Below, in pieces: positions 1 through 6,223 of a DNA stretch of 9,334 nucleotides; position 1 is the stretch's first letter, and each line of letters starts with the position of its first letter. The notes beneath the pieces are model-generated. The model was not told the origin of the DNA and did not search any database. It saw nothing but the letters and a program-made list of their open reading frames with translations. The DNA comes from an uncultured Bacilli bacterium (lineage in GTDB: Bacteria; Bacillota_I; Bacilli_A; RF39; UBA660), in contig CALVHJ010000053.1 in the NCBI GenBank assembly GCA_944327425.1, positions 1 to 9,334 on the forward strand, given 5' to 3'. The translations under genes were made by a program, and so were the position numbers.

Positions 1-20
1 AATGATATTACCTTTGCCAT
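1..20 (-). CDS. 5' start of a gene leaving the window (partial)
   Basis: Only the first six codons and part of a seventh are in the window, reading MAKVIS. The case for a real gene is the signal set upstream: an AAAGAGGTG ribosome binding site at 29-37, eight bases before the ATG at 18-20, and a promoter at 62-90. Six residues are too few to identify a product. MAKVIS-like starts occur in many families, including ParA-type ATPases, but nothing here decides it. The gene is transcribed away from the insertion sequence and is separated from it by a small hairpin. Confidence 0.6.
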
Positions 21-61
21 TTATGCTACACCTCTTTATAAATTATTAGATAACTAAAAAT

Positions 62-90
62 ATTTTAACATATTATTTGTGATTTGTCTT
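62..90 (-). promoter_or_regulatory. Promoter for the left-edge gene
   Basis: Read on the minus strand, AAGACA (85-90) is followed after 17 bases by TAAAAT (62-67), with TG one base before the -10 element, making an extended -10. The same TGT-TAAAAT arrangement occurs in front of the acyltransferase gene. Transcription would start near 55 and reach the ATG at 20 through a leader of about 35 bases that contains the ribosome binding site. Confidence 0.6.
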
Positions 91-131
91 TAAAAAAAGT
101 GTGAAATATTTATTTATTTTTTAAACCCAAA

Positions 132-150
132 GAAAAAGAGCCTAAGCTCC
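132..150 (-). terminator. Small intrinsic terminator beyond the insertion sequence
   Basis: On the minus strand, GAGC-TTAG-GCTC (138-149) forms a 4-bp GC-rich stem followed directly by a run of five T. It lies just outside the left terminal repeat and would stop transcripts coming from the transposase before the left-edge gene. The stem is short, so efficiency is uncertain. Confidence 0.45.
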
Positions 151-174
151 TACACCAATGTCACTAACTTAAGA
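151..174 (+). repeat. Left terminal inverted repeat of the insertion sequence
   Basis: This 24-bp sequence matches the inverted copy at 1552-1575 with three mismatches, two of them near the outer end. It lies downstream of the transposase stop codon. Confidence 0.8.
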
Positions 175-188
175 CGAGTTAAAGTAAA

Positions 189-1502
189 TTATATAGATTT
201 TCTTTTTGTAATTGGATGTTTATTGCATACTTTATCAACATTTCTAGTATAGTTTCTATTTTTTCTGATGGGAACTATATTTTTTAATATATCATTAAAC
301 AAAGCATTAGATAATTTCTCTCTTTCTGTTTCATTTTCTTCAATTAATATTTTAACTAAAAATCTTTTAACAAAACCAATTGCCATATTTATGTTAATTT
401 TCATTTTGTGTTTATATTTTTCTTGTTCAATTTTATTTTCTAAATCGTTTACTATAGACTGCATAATATTATAAACCATCATTTGACTATATATTTCCTG
501 TTTTATAATGCATTCTTTACTACTTGATATATTAGTTATCATCATGCTTTCTTTTAAATAAGCATAACTTGTTTCTATCCCCCATCTTAACTGATATATA
601 TAATTAATATCTTCTGTACTGAAATTTTTGCTTTCTAAATTTGTAATAATTGTTTCAACTTCACCAGTTGGTAATAATACATTTACAAATCTCATTTTTA
701 ATTTTCCTTGTTTATACAGTTCATATAATTTTTCATCTTTTTTTATATATCTATGCATTCTATCATATTGATATTGTATATCAATCCACTCATCATTAGA
801 GGTCATAAGATTTTGTTCGAATTGTAAATATCTTTTATTTAATCGAATAACAAATTTTTTGTTATCTTTAAGGCAATTAAAAATATAAGGTAAAGATAAA
901 TATCCTCTATCTCGAATACTGATAACTGGATATTTTTTTATAATTTCTTCTACTTTCTTCATATGTCTATCTGCAAGTTCATTTTCACTATGCTTATATT
1001 CTTCGATTTCTGTATCTAAAACATAATTATTTAATATATCGTAACAATTTGATAACTTTATTCTTGCTACTCTCCCTGAAGTTGCTCCTTCTTTTGATTT
1101 ATATCTTTCTCTTGTAATTGGCGTATTAGGAACTTCACAATCACTTCCATCTATAGCAGTTAAAATATATCCTTTGTATGTTTTTACTTCTTCTGTAAAT
1201 AGTTCATAAAAATCTCTTAAAGAATTTTGATTCAATATTTTAAATATATTTTCATTTAATTTTTCTCTTTGTTTTAACATAGCTGCATCGCTTACTTCTT
1301 CTAAATTAAATTCTTTGATATAATCGTATATTTCCATTTTTGTAGTCTTTCCTCTATTATTAATTGAGTAATATATCAAATCTTTTGAAGTTAATTTTCT
1401 ATTTCGTGTAAAATCCTTAGCATTTTTTCTGCTTAATTGATAAATATTATCACTATTAATTTCATTTCTGATTTTGTTCATATTATACTCTTTAAAACCC
1501 AT
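189..1502 (-). CDS. IS4-family DDE transposase
   Basis: This 437-residue protein would cut and join the ends of the surrounding element. The family's catalytic triad is visible: D118 in the AIDGSD segment, D198 in the IRDRGY segment, and E310 in the IS4 signature Y303-x2-R306-x3-E310-x6-K317 (YQLRWGIE and following). The length is normal for the family and the frame is uninterrupted. The first ATG is preferred because AGAGGT lies a few bases upstream; an internal Met at position 8 lacks this. A possible -10 (TGA-TATACT) precedes the gene just inside the right repeat. The IS4 assignment is secure from the motif. The exact subgroup cannot be given without a database search. Confidence 0.93.
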   Translation of the reverse strand: MGFKEYNMNKIRNEINSDNIYQLSRKNAKDFTRNRKLTSKDLIYYSINNRGKTTKMEIYDYIKEFNLEEVSDAAMLKQREKLNENIFKILNQNSLRDFYELFTEEVKTYKGYILTAIDGSDCEVPNTPITRERYKSKEGATSGRVARIKLSNCYDILNNYVLDTEIEEYKHSENELADRHMKKVEEIIKKYPVISIRDRGYLSLPYIFNCLKDNKKFVIRLNKRYLQFEQNLMTSNDEWIDIQYQYDRMHRYIKKDEKLYELYKQGKLKMRFVNVLLPTGEVETIITNLESKNFSTEDINYIYQLRWGIETSYAYLKESMMITNISSSKECIIKQEIYSQMMVYNIMQSIVNDLENKIEQEKYKHKMKININMAIGFVKRFLVKILIEENETEREKLSNALFNDILKNIVPIRKNRNYTRNVDKVCNKHPITKRKSI

Positions 1503-1551
1503 TTTTACCTCTTTTACTTAGTATATCAAAAAATTATTAATTTGAATAGTT

Positions 1552-1575
1552 TCTTAAGTTAATGACATTGTAGTA
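1552..1575 (-). repeat. Right terminal inverted repeat of the insertion sequence
   Basis: This is the partner of the repeat at 151-174 and lies upstream of the transposase gene. It also provides the last codons and the TAA stop of the interrupted DUF1016 reading frame. Confidence 0.8.
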
Positions 1576-1721
1576 CCACCTTGAGCTTCTATTAATAATC
1601 GTCCAATATGCCAGTTCATCTGCAATTTTTCATAATTATCTTGTATGAATCGTACTTTCTGGTTCACTTCATAACTTTCAATTAAATTTTTGATTTGATT
1701 GTAGTATTCTTTTTCTTCCAT
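1554..1721 (-). pseudogene. 5' remnant of a second DUF1016/YhcG-like nuclease gene, cut by the insertion sequence
   Basis: An ATG with a GGAGGG ribosome binding site opens a 55-codon frame. Its first 49 residues align with the N-terminus of the intact DUF1016 protein at 2115-3038, with about 36 of 48 positions identical and one added residue. Shared stretches include YYNQIKNLIE and MNWHIG. Homology stops after EAQGG, where the insertion sequence begins. The last residues (about TTMSLT) and the stop come from the element's right repeat. The remaining roughly 250 codons, including the nuclease domain, are not in the window, so this is a dead gene. The divergence from the intact copy shows they were separate paralogues before the insertion. 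Confidence 0.88.
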
Positions 1722-1768
1722 AAACCCTCCAGTTATCTAATAGTAAAAATAAATTTCTTTGTTTTTTT

Positions 1769-1858
1769 AGGGGATAATTTTGTAATGTTTTATTCTGTTT
1801 TGTCGTAAATTAAAAGACAGGATTAACTCCCATCTTCAATATTGTAATAGTTTTAAAT
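1769..1858 (-). repeat. Conserved leader block, copy 1 (upstream of the truncated DUF1016 gene)
   Basis: This 90-bp non-coding block matches the 80-bp block at 3090-3169 at 73 of 80 positions. It also has a 10-base insertion that looks like a local tandem duplication of a TGTTTT unit. Each block lies 45-55 bases upstream of a DUF1016 start codon. The sequence nearest each start codon is less conserved than the block. No long open frame runs through both copies. It may be a promoter or leader region, an RNA, or the footprint of a mobile unit. Confidence 0.8.
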
Positions 1859-1888
1859 ACTAGACTTAAAACATCAATATTATATATT

Positions 1889-1901
1889 TAGGTATTACCT
1901 A
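1889..1901. repeat. Short palindrome TAGGTA-T-TACCTA
   Basis: A perfect 6-bp inverted repeat with a one-base centre overlaps the end of the Asn-rich frame. It could be a weak hairpin or a protein site. At this length in AT-rich DNA it may be chance. Confidence 0.3.
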
Positions 1902-2092
1902 TGACCAATCTTGTATCCTAATGCTTTCTTATTTAGCCTTGACCAAATATTGAGTTTAAAAGGATATTGGCGCACACCAGGTGTCGTGTTGTTCACGTTG
2001 TTGTTGTTGAGGTTGCCATTCGAATTCACATTGAACACGTTAGCATTACTGTTCGTAGCATTAAAGTTATACGGAGACAGACACATCTTCAC
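1895..2092 (-). other. Asn-rich sequence resembling a diversity-generating retroelement template or variable repeat (orphan)
   Basis: Read on the minus strand, roughly 2092-1969 encodes LSPYNFNATNSNANVFNVNS and then NGNLNNNN, VNN and PGVR. It holds 15 Asn codons, 10 AAC and 5 AAT, and is visibly richer in GC than its surroundings. Dense AAC codons followed by a GVRP-like end are typical of template repeats in diversity-generating retroelements. Adenines in these templates are randomised when copied into a C-type-lectin-fold target gene. Here the Asn positions are still Asn, so the piece looks like a template rather than a diversified target. No reverse transcriptase, accessory protein or target gene is in the window. 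The 65-codon frame (MKMCLSP to GHR) has no convincing ribosome binding site, and its last 20 residues look unrelated. I treat it as an orphan fragment rather than a protein gene. The DGR link rests on remembered motif resemblance. Confidence 0.55.
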
Positions 2093-2114
2093 TTTTTTAG
2101 ATTAGCCAATATTA

Positions 2115-3038
2115 TTATACCATTAATTTATAAGTTGTAACATATATATCTTCATTAGTAACATATTCTATGACATACTTATCTTTCTTCTTTACAATTA
2201 ATAATCCAATGGATGAATTATGATTCTCTAATTTTACATTCTTGTTAATATAATCAACATAGAATTGTAATTGCCCTATGTCCTTGGGATGATACTTTCT
2301 TACTTTTAATTCAACTACTACATAACAATTTAAATTGACATTAAAAAATAGTAAATCTATCTTATAATTATGATTACTAATTTGGATCTTATATTCATGC
2401 CCTGCTAGTGTAAAACCAGTACCAAGTTCTAAGAATCTAGTCTCTAACATGCCAATAATATATTTATGTAACGCTTTTTCATCTAACCTTTTATCTTTAC
2501 TATTTAATTTGATTATTATAGGGTCTTTAATCATATCTGCAATTGTTAAGTGAGTATTATTACTATCTGTGATTAACTCTATATTTTCTTTATCAGCATA
2601 AGATAGTCTATCATAAGTTTTATTCTTTATCATCTCTCTTAATTCTCTTACTGATAAATGGTTTAAAATAACTTGATTAATATAGTAATTTCTTTCATTT
2701 TCATTTCTAATTGGTAATAAATATCTATAATGAGACCATGTTAATTGGTCGCACAGTGTGCGACCAATTGGATATAATTTGTAAAGTTGTCTCATATTTT
2801 TTAAATTAGTATAACTATAGCTTGTCCCGTATAAATTCGATAATTCTAAAGACCACTTCTTAATTAATCCATCCCCGTACTTAGCTCTACTCATTCCGCT
2901 TTGAGCTTCAACTAACAGTTTTCCTATATGCCAATTCATCAAAAGTCGCTCATGGTTATCTTGCATGTATCTAACTTTTCTGTTTATTTCATAGTTTTCT
3001 ATTAAATTTTTAATCTGATTATAATATTTATTTTCCAT
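2115..3038 (-). CDS. DUF1016 (YhcG-like) PDDEXK nuclease domain protein
   Basis: The 307-residue protein has the two-part layout of the YhcG/DUF1016 family. The helical N-terminal domain (about 1-150) contains MNWHIGKLLVEAQ, the AKYGDGLIKKWS segment and LTWSHYRYLL. The C-terminal PDDEXK nuclease-like domain (about 175-305) shows D228 in KIDLLFF, E243-x-K245 in VVVELKV, and Q256 in GQLQFYV, which matches the expected catalytic set. It is probably a cytoplasmic DNA-acting protein. Family members often occur in accessory and restriction-rich regions, but their biochemical role is poorly defined. The start follows an AGGGGGG ribosome binding site (3048-3054) with a 9-base spacer, and a TATAAT-like box lies at 3062-3067 without a good -35. 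An unusual perfect palindrome lies within codons 90-99. The gene is a paralogue of the truncated copy downstream. Confidence 0.88.
   Translation of the reverse strand: MENKYYNQIKNLIENYEINRKVRYMQDNHERLLMNWHIGKLLVEAQSGMSRAKYGDGLIKKWSLELSNLYGTSYSYTNLKNMRQLYKLYPIGRTLCDQLTWSHYRYLLPIRNENERNYYINQVILNHLSVRELREMIKNKTYDRLSYADKENIELITDSNNTHLTIADMIKDPIIIKLNSKDKRLDEKALHKYIIGMLETRFLELGTGFTLAGHEYKIQISNHNYKIDLLFFNVNLNCYVVVELKVRKYHPKDIGQLQFYVDYINKNVKLENHNSSIGLLIVKKKDKYVIEYVTNEDIYVTTYKLMV
2743..2769. repeat. Perfect 27-bp palindrome inside the DUF1016 gene
   Basis: Two 13-base arms (2743-2755, AATTGGTCGCACA, and its exact reverse complement at 2757-2769) flank one central base. It is one of the few GC-rich spots in the gene and encodes residues 90-99 (PIGRTLCDQL) of the nuclease. 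A perfect 13-bp inverted repeat is uncommon by chance. Possible roles are a cruciform, an autoregulatory binding site, an mRNA hairpin or a recombination target; the sequence does not decide. Confidence 0.85.
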
Positions 3039-3089
3039 ATTAAGTTTCCCCCCTAAATACTATTATAAATTAGATTAGTAAACATAGAT

Positions 3090-3169
3090 AGGGGATAATT
3101 TTGTAATATTTTGTCGTGAATAAAAAGACAAGATCATCTCCCATCTTCAATATTGTTATAGTTTTAAAT
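3090..3169 (-). repeat. Conserved leader block, copy 2 (upstream of the intact DUF1016 gene)
   Basis: This is the partner of the block at 1769-1858, differing at 7 of 80 aligned positions and lacking the 10-base insertion. Both copies keep a TGTC...GACA inverted pair spaced 11 bases apart. This stretch and its flanks fill the gap between the cation transporter and the nuclease gene. I saw no other gene there. Confidence 0.8.
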
Positions 3170-3218
3170 GTAAAGTAAGCTATAAATACCATTTTTTTAT
3201 TACAAAGACAAACAATTA

Positions 3219-4100
3219 CTAACTTATTTCTACTGGATTAACATGAATAATAACTTTATAAATTTTTTTAAAACTTTTAACTATTTCCTTTTCTATTTTA
3301 TCCGCTATATCATGAGATAGAAAAGTACTTAAATTACCATCTAAATCAATAGTTAAGACCGCCACATATTTATATCCAACTGGTACTGTATAAAAATCTT
3401 CAACTCTAACTACATTTTTATTTTCTAATATAAAACTTATTATAGCATCTTTATCCTTTTTACTAATTGAAGCATCCATCAAAACATGATAAGCTTCCAT
3501 CATAATACCAACACCAGTAATAATAATATAAACAGAAGTAACAGAACCAATTATACCATCAAAAAAATAATATCCAAAATATCCAAATACAACTGAAAAC
3601 AATGTTCCACAAGTAAGTAATATATCATTCCTATGATCTTTCATTGTCGCTTTAATCAAAATATTATGATGATGTTTAAAACTATTACGAGCATACAAAT
3701 ATAAACACAACTTAGTTATTATAGTAACTAAACAAACTATTATTAAATAGATAGAAAAATTAAATTTATCTCCTTCAATAATTGCCATAACTGAATCCAT
3801 TAGTATTTTAGCTCCTATAATAATCATAAAAATACTAATAAACATCGAAAATATATATTCAGCTTTACCATGTCCAAAATTATGATCTTCGTCACTAGGA
3901 ACACAAGCAATTTTATTACCAATATAAGACATAATAGAAGAAAATATATCCCCAGCCGAATTAATTGCATCAGCCATCATCGCTTCACTATGACTAAATA
4001 TAGCCACAATAAACTTAATTATAAGCAAAAAAACATTACCTACAATTCCTAAAAAACTAACTCTTTTAGTACTTTCATATCTATTCATATTATATATCAT
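3219..4100 (-). CDS. Cation diffusion facilitator, manganese-type metal exporter
   Basis: This inner-membrane antiporter (293 residues) would export divalent metal in exchange for protons. It has the usual six membrane segments in about residues 14-205, followed by a cytoplasmic ferredoxin-like domain (about 210-290). The transport site in segment 2 is N47 and D51 (ADAINSAGD). In segment 5 it is D155 and D159 (DHRND). Zinc members carry His in place of N47 and D155. An Asn-Asp/Asp-Asp set is typical of MntE-like manganese exporters, so Mn(II) is the most likely substrate, with Fe(II) possible. The HNFGHGKAE loop (73-81) is typical of the family. The first ATG lies only one base after AAAGGA, so the Met at codon 5 (4088, 13 bases from that site) may be the real start. 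The gene has its own promoter and follows a terminator. Confidence 0.92.
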   Translation of the reverse strand: MIYNMNRYESTKRVSFLGIVGNVFLLIIKFIVAIFSHSEAMMADAINSAGDIFSSIMSYIGNKIACVPSDEDHNFGHGKAEYIFSMFISIFMIIIGAKILMDSVMAIIEGDKFNFSIYLIIVCLVTIITKLCLYLYARNSFKHHHNILIKATMKDHRNDILLTCGTLFSVVFGYFGYYFFDGIIGSVTSVYIIITGVGIMMEAYHVLMDASISKKDKDAIISFILENKNVVRVEDFYTVPVGYKYVAVLTIDLDGNLSTFLSHDIADKIEKEIVKSFKKIYKVIIHVNPVEIS

Positions 4101-4117
4101 ATCCTTTAAGTTATTTC

Positions 4118-4146
4118 ATTATATCAATAATTTATTATTTTGCCTA
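4118..4146 (-). promoter_or_regulatory. Promoter for the cation transporter
   Basis: On the minus strand, TATAAT (4118-4123) is preceded by TGA, giving an extended -10. A modest TAGGCA -35 (4141-4146) lies 17 bases further upstream. Transcription would start near 4111, leaving a leader of only about 10-25 bases. That is too short for a metal riboswitch. Confidence 0.6.
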
Positions 4147-4157
4147 CCCATTTTTCC

Positions 4158-4194
4158 CAAAAATTAAAACTACTTAATTTTTAGTAGTTTTAAT
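4158..4194 (-). terminator. Terminator of the ucpA operon
   Basis: Perfect 11-bp arms, ATTAAAACTAC (4163-4173) and its complement (4184-4194), flank a 10-base loop. On the minus strand the stem is followed by a run of five T. The stem begins on the nitroreductase stop codon. It ends the three-gene operon and separates it from the cation transporter. The stem is AT-rich, so some read-through is possible. Confidence 0.75.
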
Positions 4195-4702
4195 ACCATA
4201 AACATACTTCATTCAAAGTTTTTCTTGGTCTTTTACTTGGAAAATAATCAGTATACCCTAAAGCAACCGCTGCTATTAATCTTTTTTCTAAAGAAAATTT
4301 TCTTTGAAGTTCACTCTCTATTTTTATTATATAACCAATCCATAAACTAGCTACATCTAAATCACGAGCTCTAAGAATCATATTTTCAATACAAGCCCCA
4401 ACTGACTGAACATCCATTACTTCATCTTCTATATCAGCAAAAACTAAAACGAGAGCACTACAATCACGAATTACATCACAAGTAGTTTTAACCGGATCAC
4501 TACTATAATCATTTAGTAAAAGGGAAATATCCAGTTTTTGGTACTTGTCTTGCACAACCACAAAATGCCAAGGTTGCTTATTATGAGCCGATGGAGCCAT
4601 AATAGCATGCTCCAAAATATCTTCAATTATTTTTCTTTCTAACTTTTTATCAATAAAATGTCTAATACTTCTTCGCTCTTCAATTACTTTACTAAGTTCC
4701 AT
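4190..4702 (-). CDS. Nitroreductase-family flavoprotein
   Basis: A 170-residue single-domain protein of the FMN-dependent nitroreductase fold, expected to act as a cytoplasmic homodimer using NAD(P)H. Family features are the N-terminal RRSIR FMN-phosphate motif (10-14), APSAHNKQPWHFVVV (36-50), the IENMILRARDLDVASLWIGY helix and strand (105-124), and VALGYTD near the end (146-152). The substrate cannot be read from sequence; candidates are nitro compounds, quinones or other electrophiles. The gene starts two bases after the stop of the membrane protein gene and has no good ribosome binding site of its own, which suggests translational coupling. It is the last gene of the operon. Confidence 0.9.
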   Translation of the reverse strand: MELSKVIEERRSIRHFIDKKLERKIIEDILEHAIMAPSAHNKQPWHFVVVQDKYQKLDISLLLNDYSSDPVKTTCDVIRDCSALVLVFADIEDEVMDVQSVGACIENMILRARDLDVASLWIGYIIKIESELQRKFSLEKRLIAAVALGYTDYFPSKRPRKTLNEVCLWY

Positions 4703-4704
4703 AA

Positions 4705-5166
4705 TTATTCACAGAACCCTTCTTCATATTCCATATCATAAGCCCCAACATAAATATCCTCATTATAAGTATTGTTATCTAAGGAACGATGACAAACTAA
4801 TACATTTACTACATCGCCTTTATAAAGGATACTTCCTCCGTCATTAGCTTTAGCTATAACAAAACCATCAACTAACTCTTCAATACTTTCCCCCGTATTT
4901 AAATACTCCTTTAAACTTTTCTTTTCATTTTGATAAGTCACCATAACTTCTTTTAAACCATACAAGTAATAATTATGTTCTCCTTCATAATATAAAGCTA
5001 AATCTAAATCATCACTTTTTTCTATTTCAAAAACTACTTTATCGCTTTCCCCTTCCATTTTTTCATCATCCTTTTCTTTAGCATTACCAAATATTTGATA
5101 AACAGCCAAAAGAATAATCATAGCTGAACCTATAAAGATAAATACTCTTTTAATATCAAAATCCAT
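4705..5166 (-). CDS. Small membrane-anchored protein of unknown function
   Basis: I do not recognise a family. The 153-residue protein has a short N-terminus (MDFDIKR), one hydrophobic segment at about 8-26, then a charged linker (about 28-45) and a soluble domain of about 105 residues. The lack of a signal-peptidase site suggests an uncleaved anchor. Positively charged residues before the segment and acidic ones after it favour the soluble part being outside the cell. That part is acidic, rich in Tyr and Val, and predicted mostly beta. It has a single Cys at about 125 (VLVCHRS) and another near the C-terminus. The gene fits between the dehydrogenase (two bases) and the nitroreductase (two bases), so co-transcription is nearly certain. 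Confidence 0.75.
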   Translation of the reverse strand: MDFDIKRVFIFIGSAMIILLAVYQIFGNAKEKDDEKMEGESDKVVFEIEKSDDLDLALYYEGEHNYYLYGLKEVMVTYQNEKKSLKEYLNTGESIEELVDGFVIAKANDGGSILYKGDVVNVLVCHRSLDNNTYNEDIYVGAYDMEYEEGFCE

Positions 5167-5168
5167 AT

Positions 5169-5957
5169 TTATACCCCCATTGAATTAGTCTCTGGTAAAG
5201 TAGATCCACCATCAATAACTATACCCTGACCGGTTATATAGCTAGATTCATTACAAGCAAGAAAAGCGGCAAGTTCCCCTATTTCTTCGGGTTCTGCGAG
5301 TCTTTTCATCGGTATAGCATCAGCTATTCCTTTTATAACCGAAAAAGGATCCGTACTATTTGATTCTTTAGCCATACCTTCTACCATAGGCGTCCTAACA
5401 TATCCTGGCATTATAGCATTTACTCGAATATTACTATTTACAAGTTCAGCAGCTAAACTTTTCGTAAACCCAAGCACTGCTGCTTTACTAGTAGCATAAG
5501 CTACTTCTCCCGGATCAGCTACACTTGGTCCTGTTACACTAGATAAGTTAACTATTGCCCCTCCTTGTATTTTTAAAAGCGGTAAAAAAGTGTGAGTAAC
5601 TTTCCATGTACCAACAATATTGATATCAAAATGCAAATCACGTAACTCTTCACTCATTTTTTCAAAACTAGCTAACTTACAAACCCCAGCATTATTAACA
5701 AGTATATCAATATGACCATAACTATTCTTTATTTCCTTAAAACAAGCATCAAGTAAATCTTGTTTTCTAATATCTACAACAAAGCCATTAATCATTCCGG
5801 GATATTTATTGTTTAGCTCTAAAATAGTATTTTTTAATTTTTCTGAATTATCAAGTATTATAACCTTTGCTCCATACTTCAAAAAAACATTTACAATACC
5901 TTGGCCAATTCCCATCGCTCCACCTGTTATTATTGCTACTTTTCCATCTAATTTCAT
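5169..5957 (-). CDS. ucpA: UcpA-type short-chain dehydrogenase/reductase
   Basis: A 262-residue classical SDR, expected to be a cytoplasmic NAD(P)(H)-dependent oxidoreductase. Visible motifs are the TGGAMGIG nucleotide loop (11-18), D36 at the end of the second strand (favouring NAD), NNAG (88-91), N113, and the catalytic S140, Y154, K158. It closely resembles E. coli UcpA over its length, including DINI, ADPGE, PGYVRTPM, ELAAFLA and the distinctive GGSTLPET C-terminus. UcpA's natural substrate is not settled; in E. coli it has been linked to furfural tolerance. It is the first gene of a three-gene operon with a nitroreductase, consistent with handling reactive carbonyl or nitro compounds (inference). 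The ribosome binding site is weak, but the start agrees with the family's MxLxGKxAxITG opening. Confidence 0.92.
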   Translation of the reverse strand: MKLDGKVAIITGGAMGIGQGIVNVFLKYGAKVIILDNSEKLKNTILELNNKYPGMINGFVVDIRKQDLLDACFKEIKNSYGHIDILVNNAGVCKLASFEKMSEELRDLHFDINIVGTWKVTHTFLPLLKIQGGAIVNLSSVTGPSVADPGEVAYATSKAAVLGFTKSLAAELVNSNIRVNAIMPGYVRTPMVEGMAKESNSTDPFSVIKGIADAIPMKRLAEPEEIGELAAFLACNESSYITGQGIVIDGGSTLPETNSMGV

Positions 5958-5980
5958 TATATCATCTACTTTCTATAGTA

Positions 5981-6019
5981 AGTATACCCTAAAACATAAG
6001 AATTAATTTACATTAATTC
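5981..6019 (-). promoter_or_regulatory. Putative ucpA promoter region with an 8-bp inverted repeat operator
   Basis: A TATACT box (5981-5986) 24 bases before the ucpA ATG is the best -10 candidate. No good -35 is found at 16-18 bases. The expected -35 zone is instead occupied by a perfect inverted repeat, GAATTAAT (6000-6007) and ATTAATTC (6012-6019), with a 4-base centre. This arrangement suits a site for a dimeric regulator that controls the operon. AT-rich DNA makes short repeats common, so this is tentative. Confidence 0.35.
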
Positions 6020-6223
6020 ATCCAACCTCACAGTTAGTTTTTTCAACTATACTTTGATAATCTACAGGTCTTGTTTTCGAGAGTTACTTCTGCACTTCTT
6101 TATTTTTTATTTTATATTTATATTTTAATCTAATTATTGTAACATTTCAACCCCTCATTTAATATATTTACTTGCATTATAATCTCAAACTATTTTCTTT
6201 CATTACTTATTTTTTATTGTAAT
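6020..6223. other. Non-coding AT-rich divergent intergenic region
   Basis: Together with the two promoters this makes up the 323-base gap between ucpA and the acyltransferase gene. I saw no open frame with a ribosome binding site, no tRNA-like fold and no riboswitch I recognise. A weak 5-bp stem (TAGTT...AACTA near 6035-6050) is not convincing. The stretch from 6100 to 6220 is almost entirely A and T. Confidence 0.6.

Larger units (their letters stand above)
151..1575 (-). mobile_element. Complete IS4-type insertion sequence
   Basis: The element is a single transposase gene between terminal inverted repeats. The left repeat (151-174) and the reverse complement of the right repeat (1552-1575) agree at 21 of 24 positions, sharing the core AATGTCA(C/T)TAACTTAAGA. 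The outermost bases match less well, so the true ends could be near 156 and 1570. I looked for an 8-12 bp target duplication outside the repeats and found none. The right end interrupts a DUF1016 gene, and the rest of that gene is not found on the left side. This suggests a deletion next to the element after insertion, or a rearranged copy. The open transposase frame suggests it may still be active. Confidence 0.85.

Noticed and set aside
268..474. Plus-strand open frame of 68 codons
   Set aside because: It lies antisense within the intact transposase gene, with no ribosome binding site or family resemblance.
148..1578. Target-site duplication flanking the insertion sequence
   Set aside because: Bases outside each terminal repeat were compared for several choices of end and did not match.
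1895..2092. Treating the Asn-rich frame as a real 65-residue protein gene
   Set aside because: No convincing ribosome binding site, the C-terminal part looks unrelated to the N-rich part, and the base composition fits a retroelement repeat better.
1911..2105. Plus-strand open frame of 64 codons opposite the Asn-rich segment
   Set aside because: Its Leu-rich content is simply the antisense of the AAC repeats (GTT codons); no start signal supports it.
4088..4162. Manganese riboswitch upstream of the cation transporter
   Set aside because: The predicted leader is only 10-25 bases, far too short.
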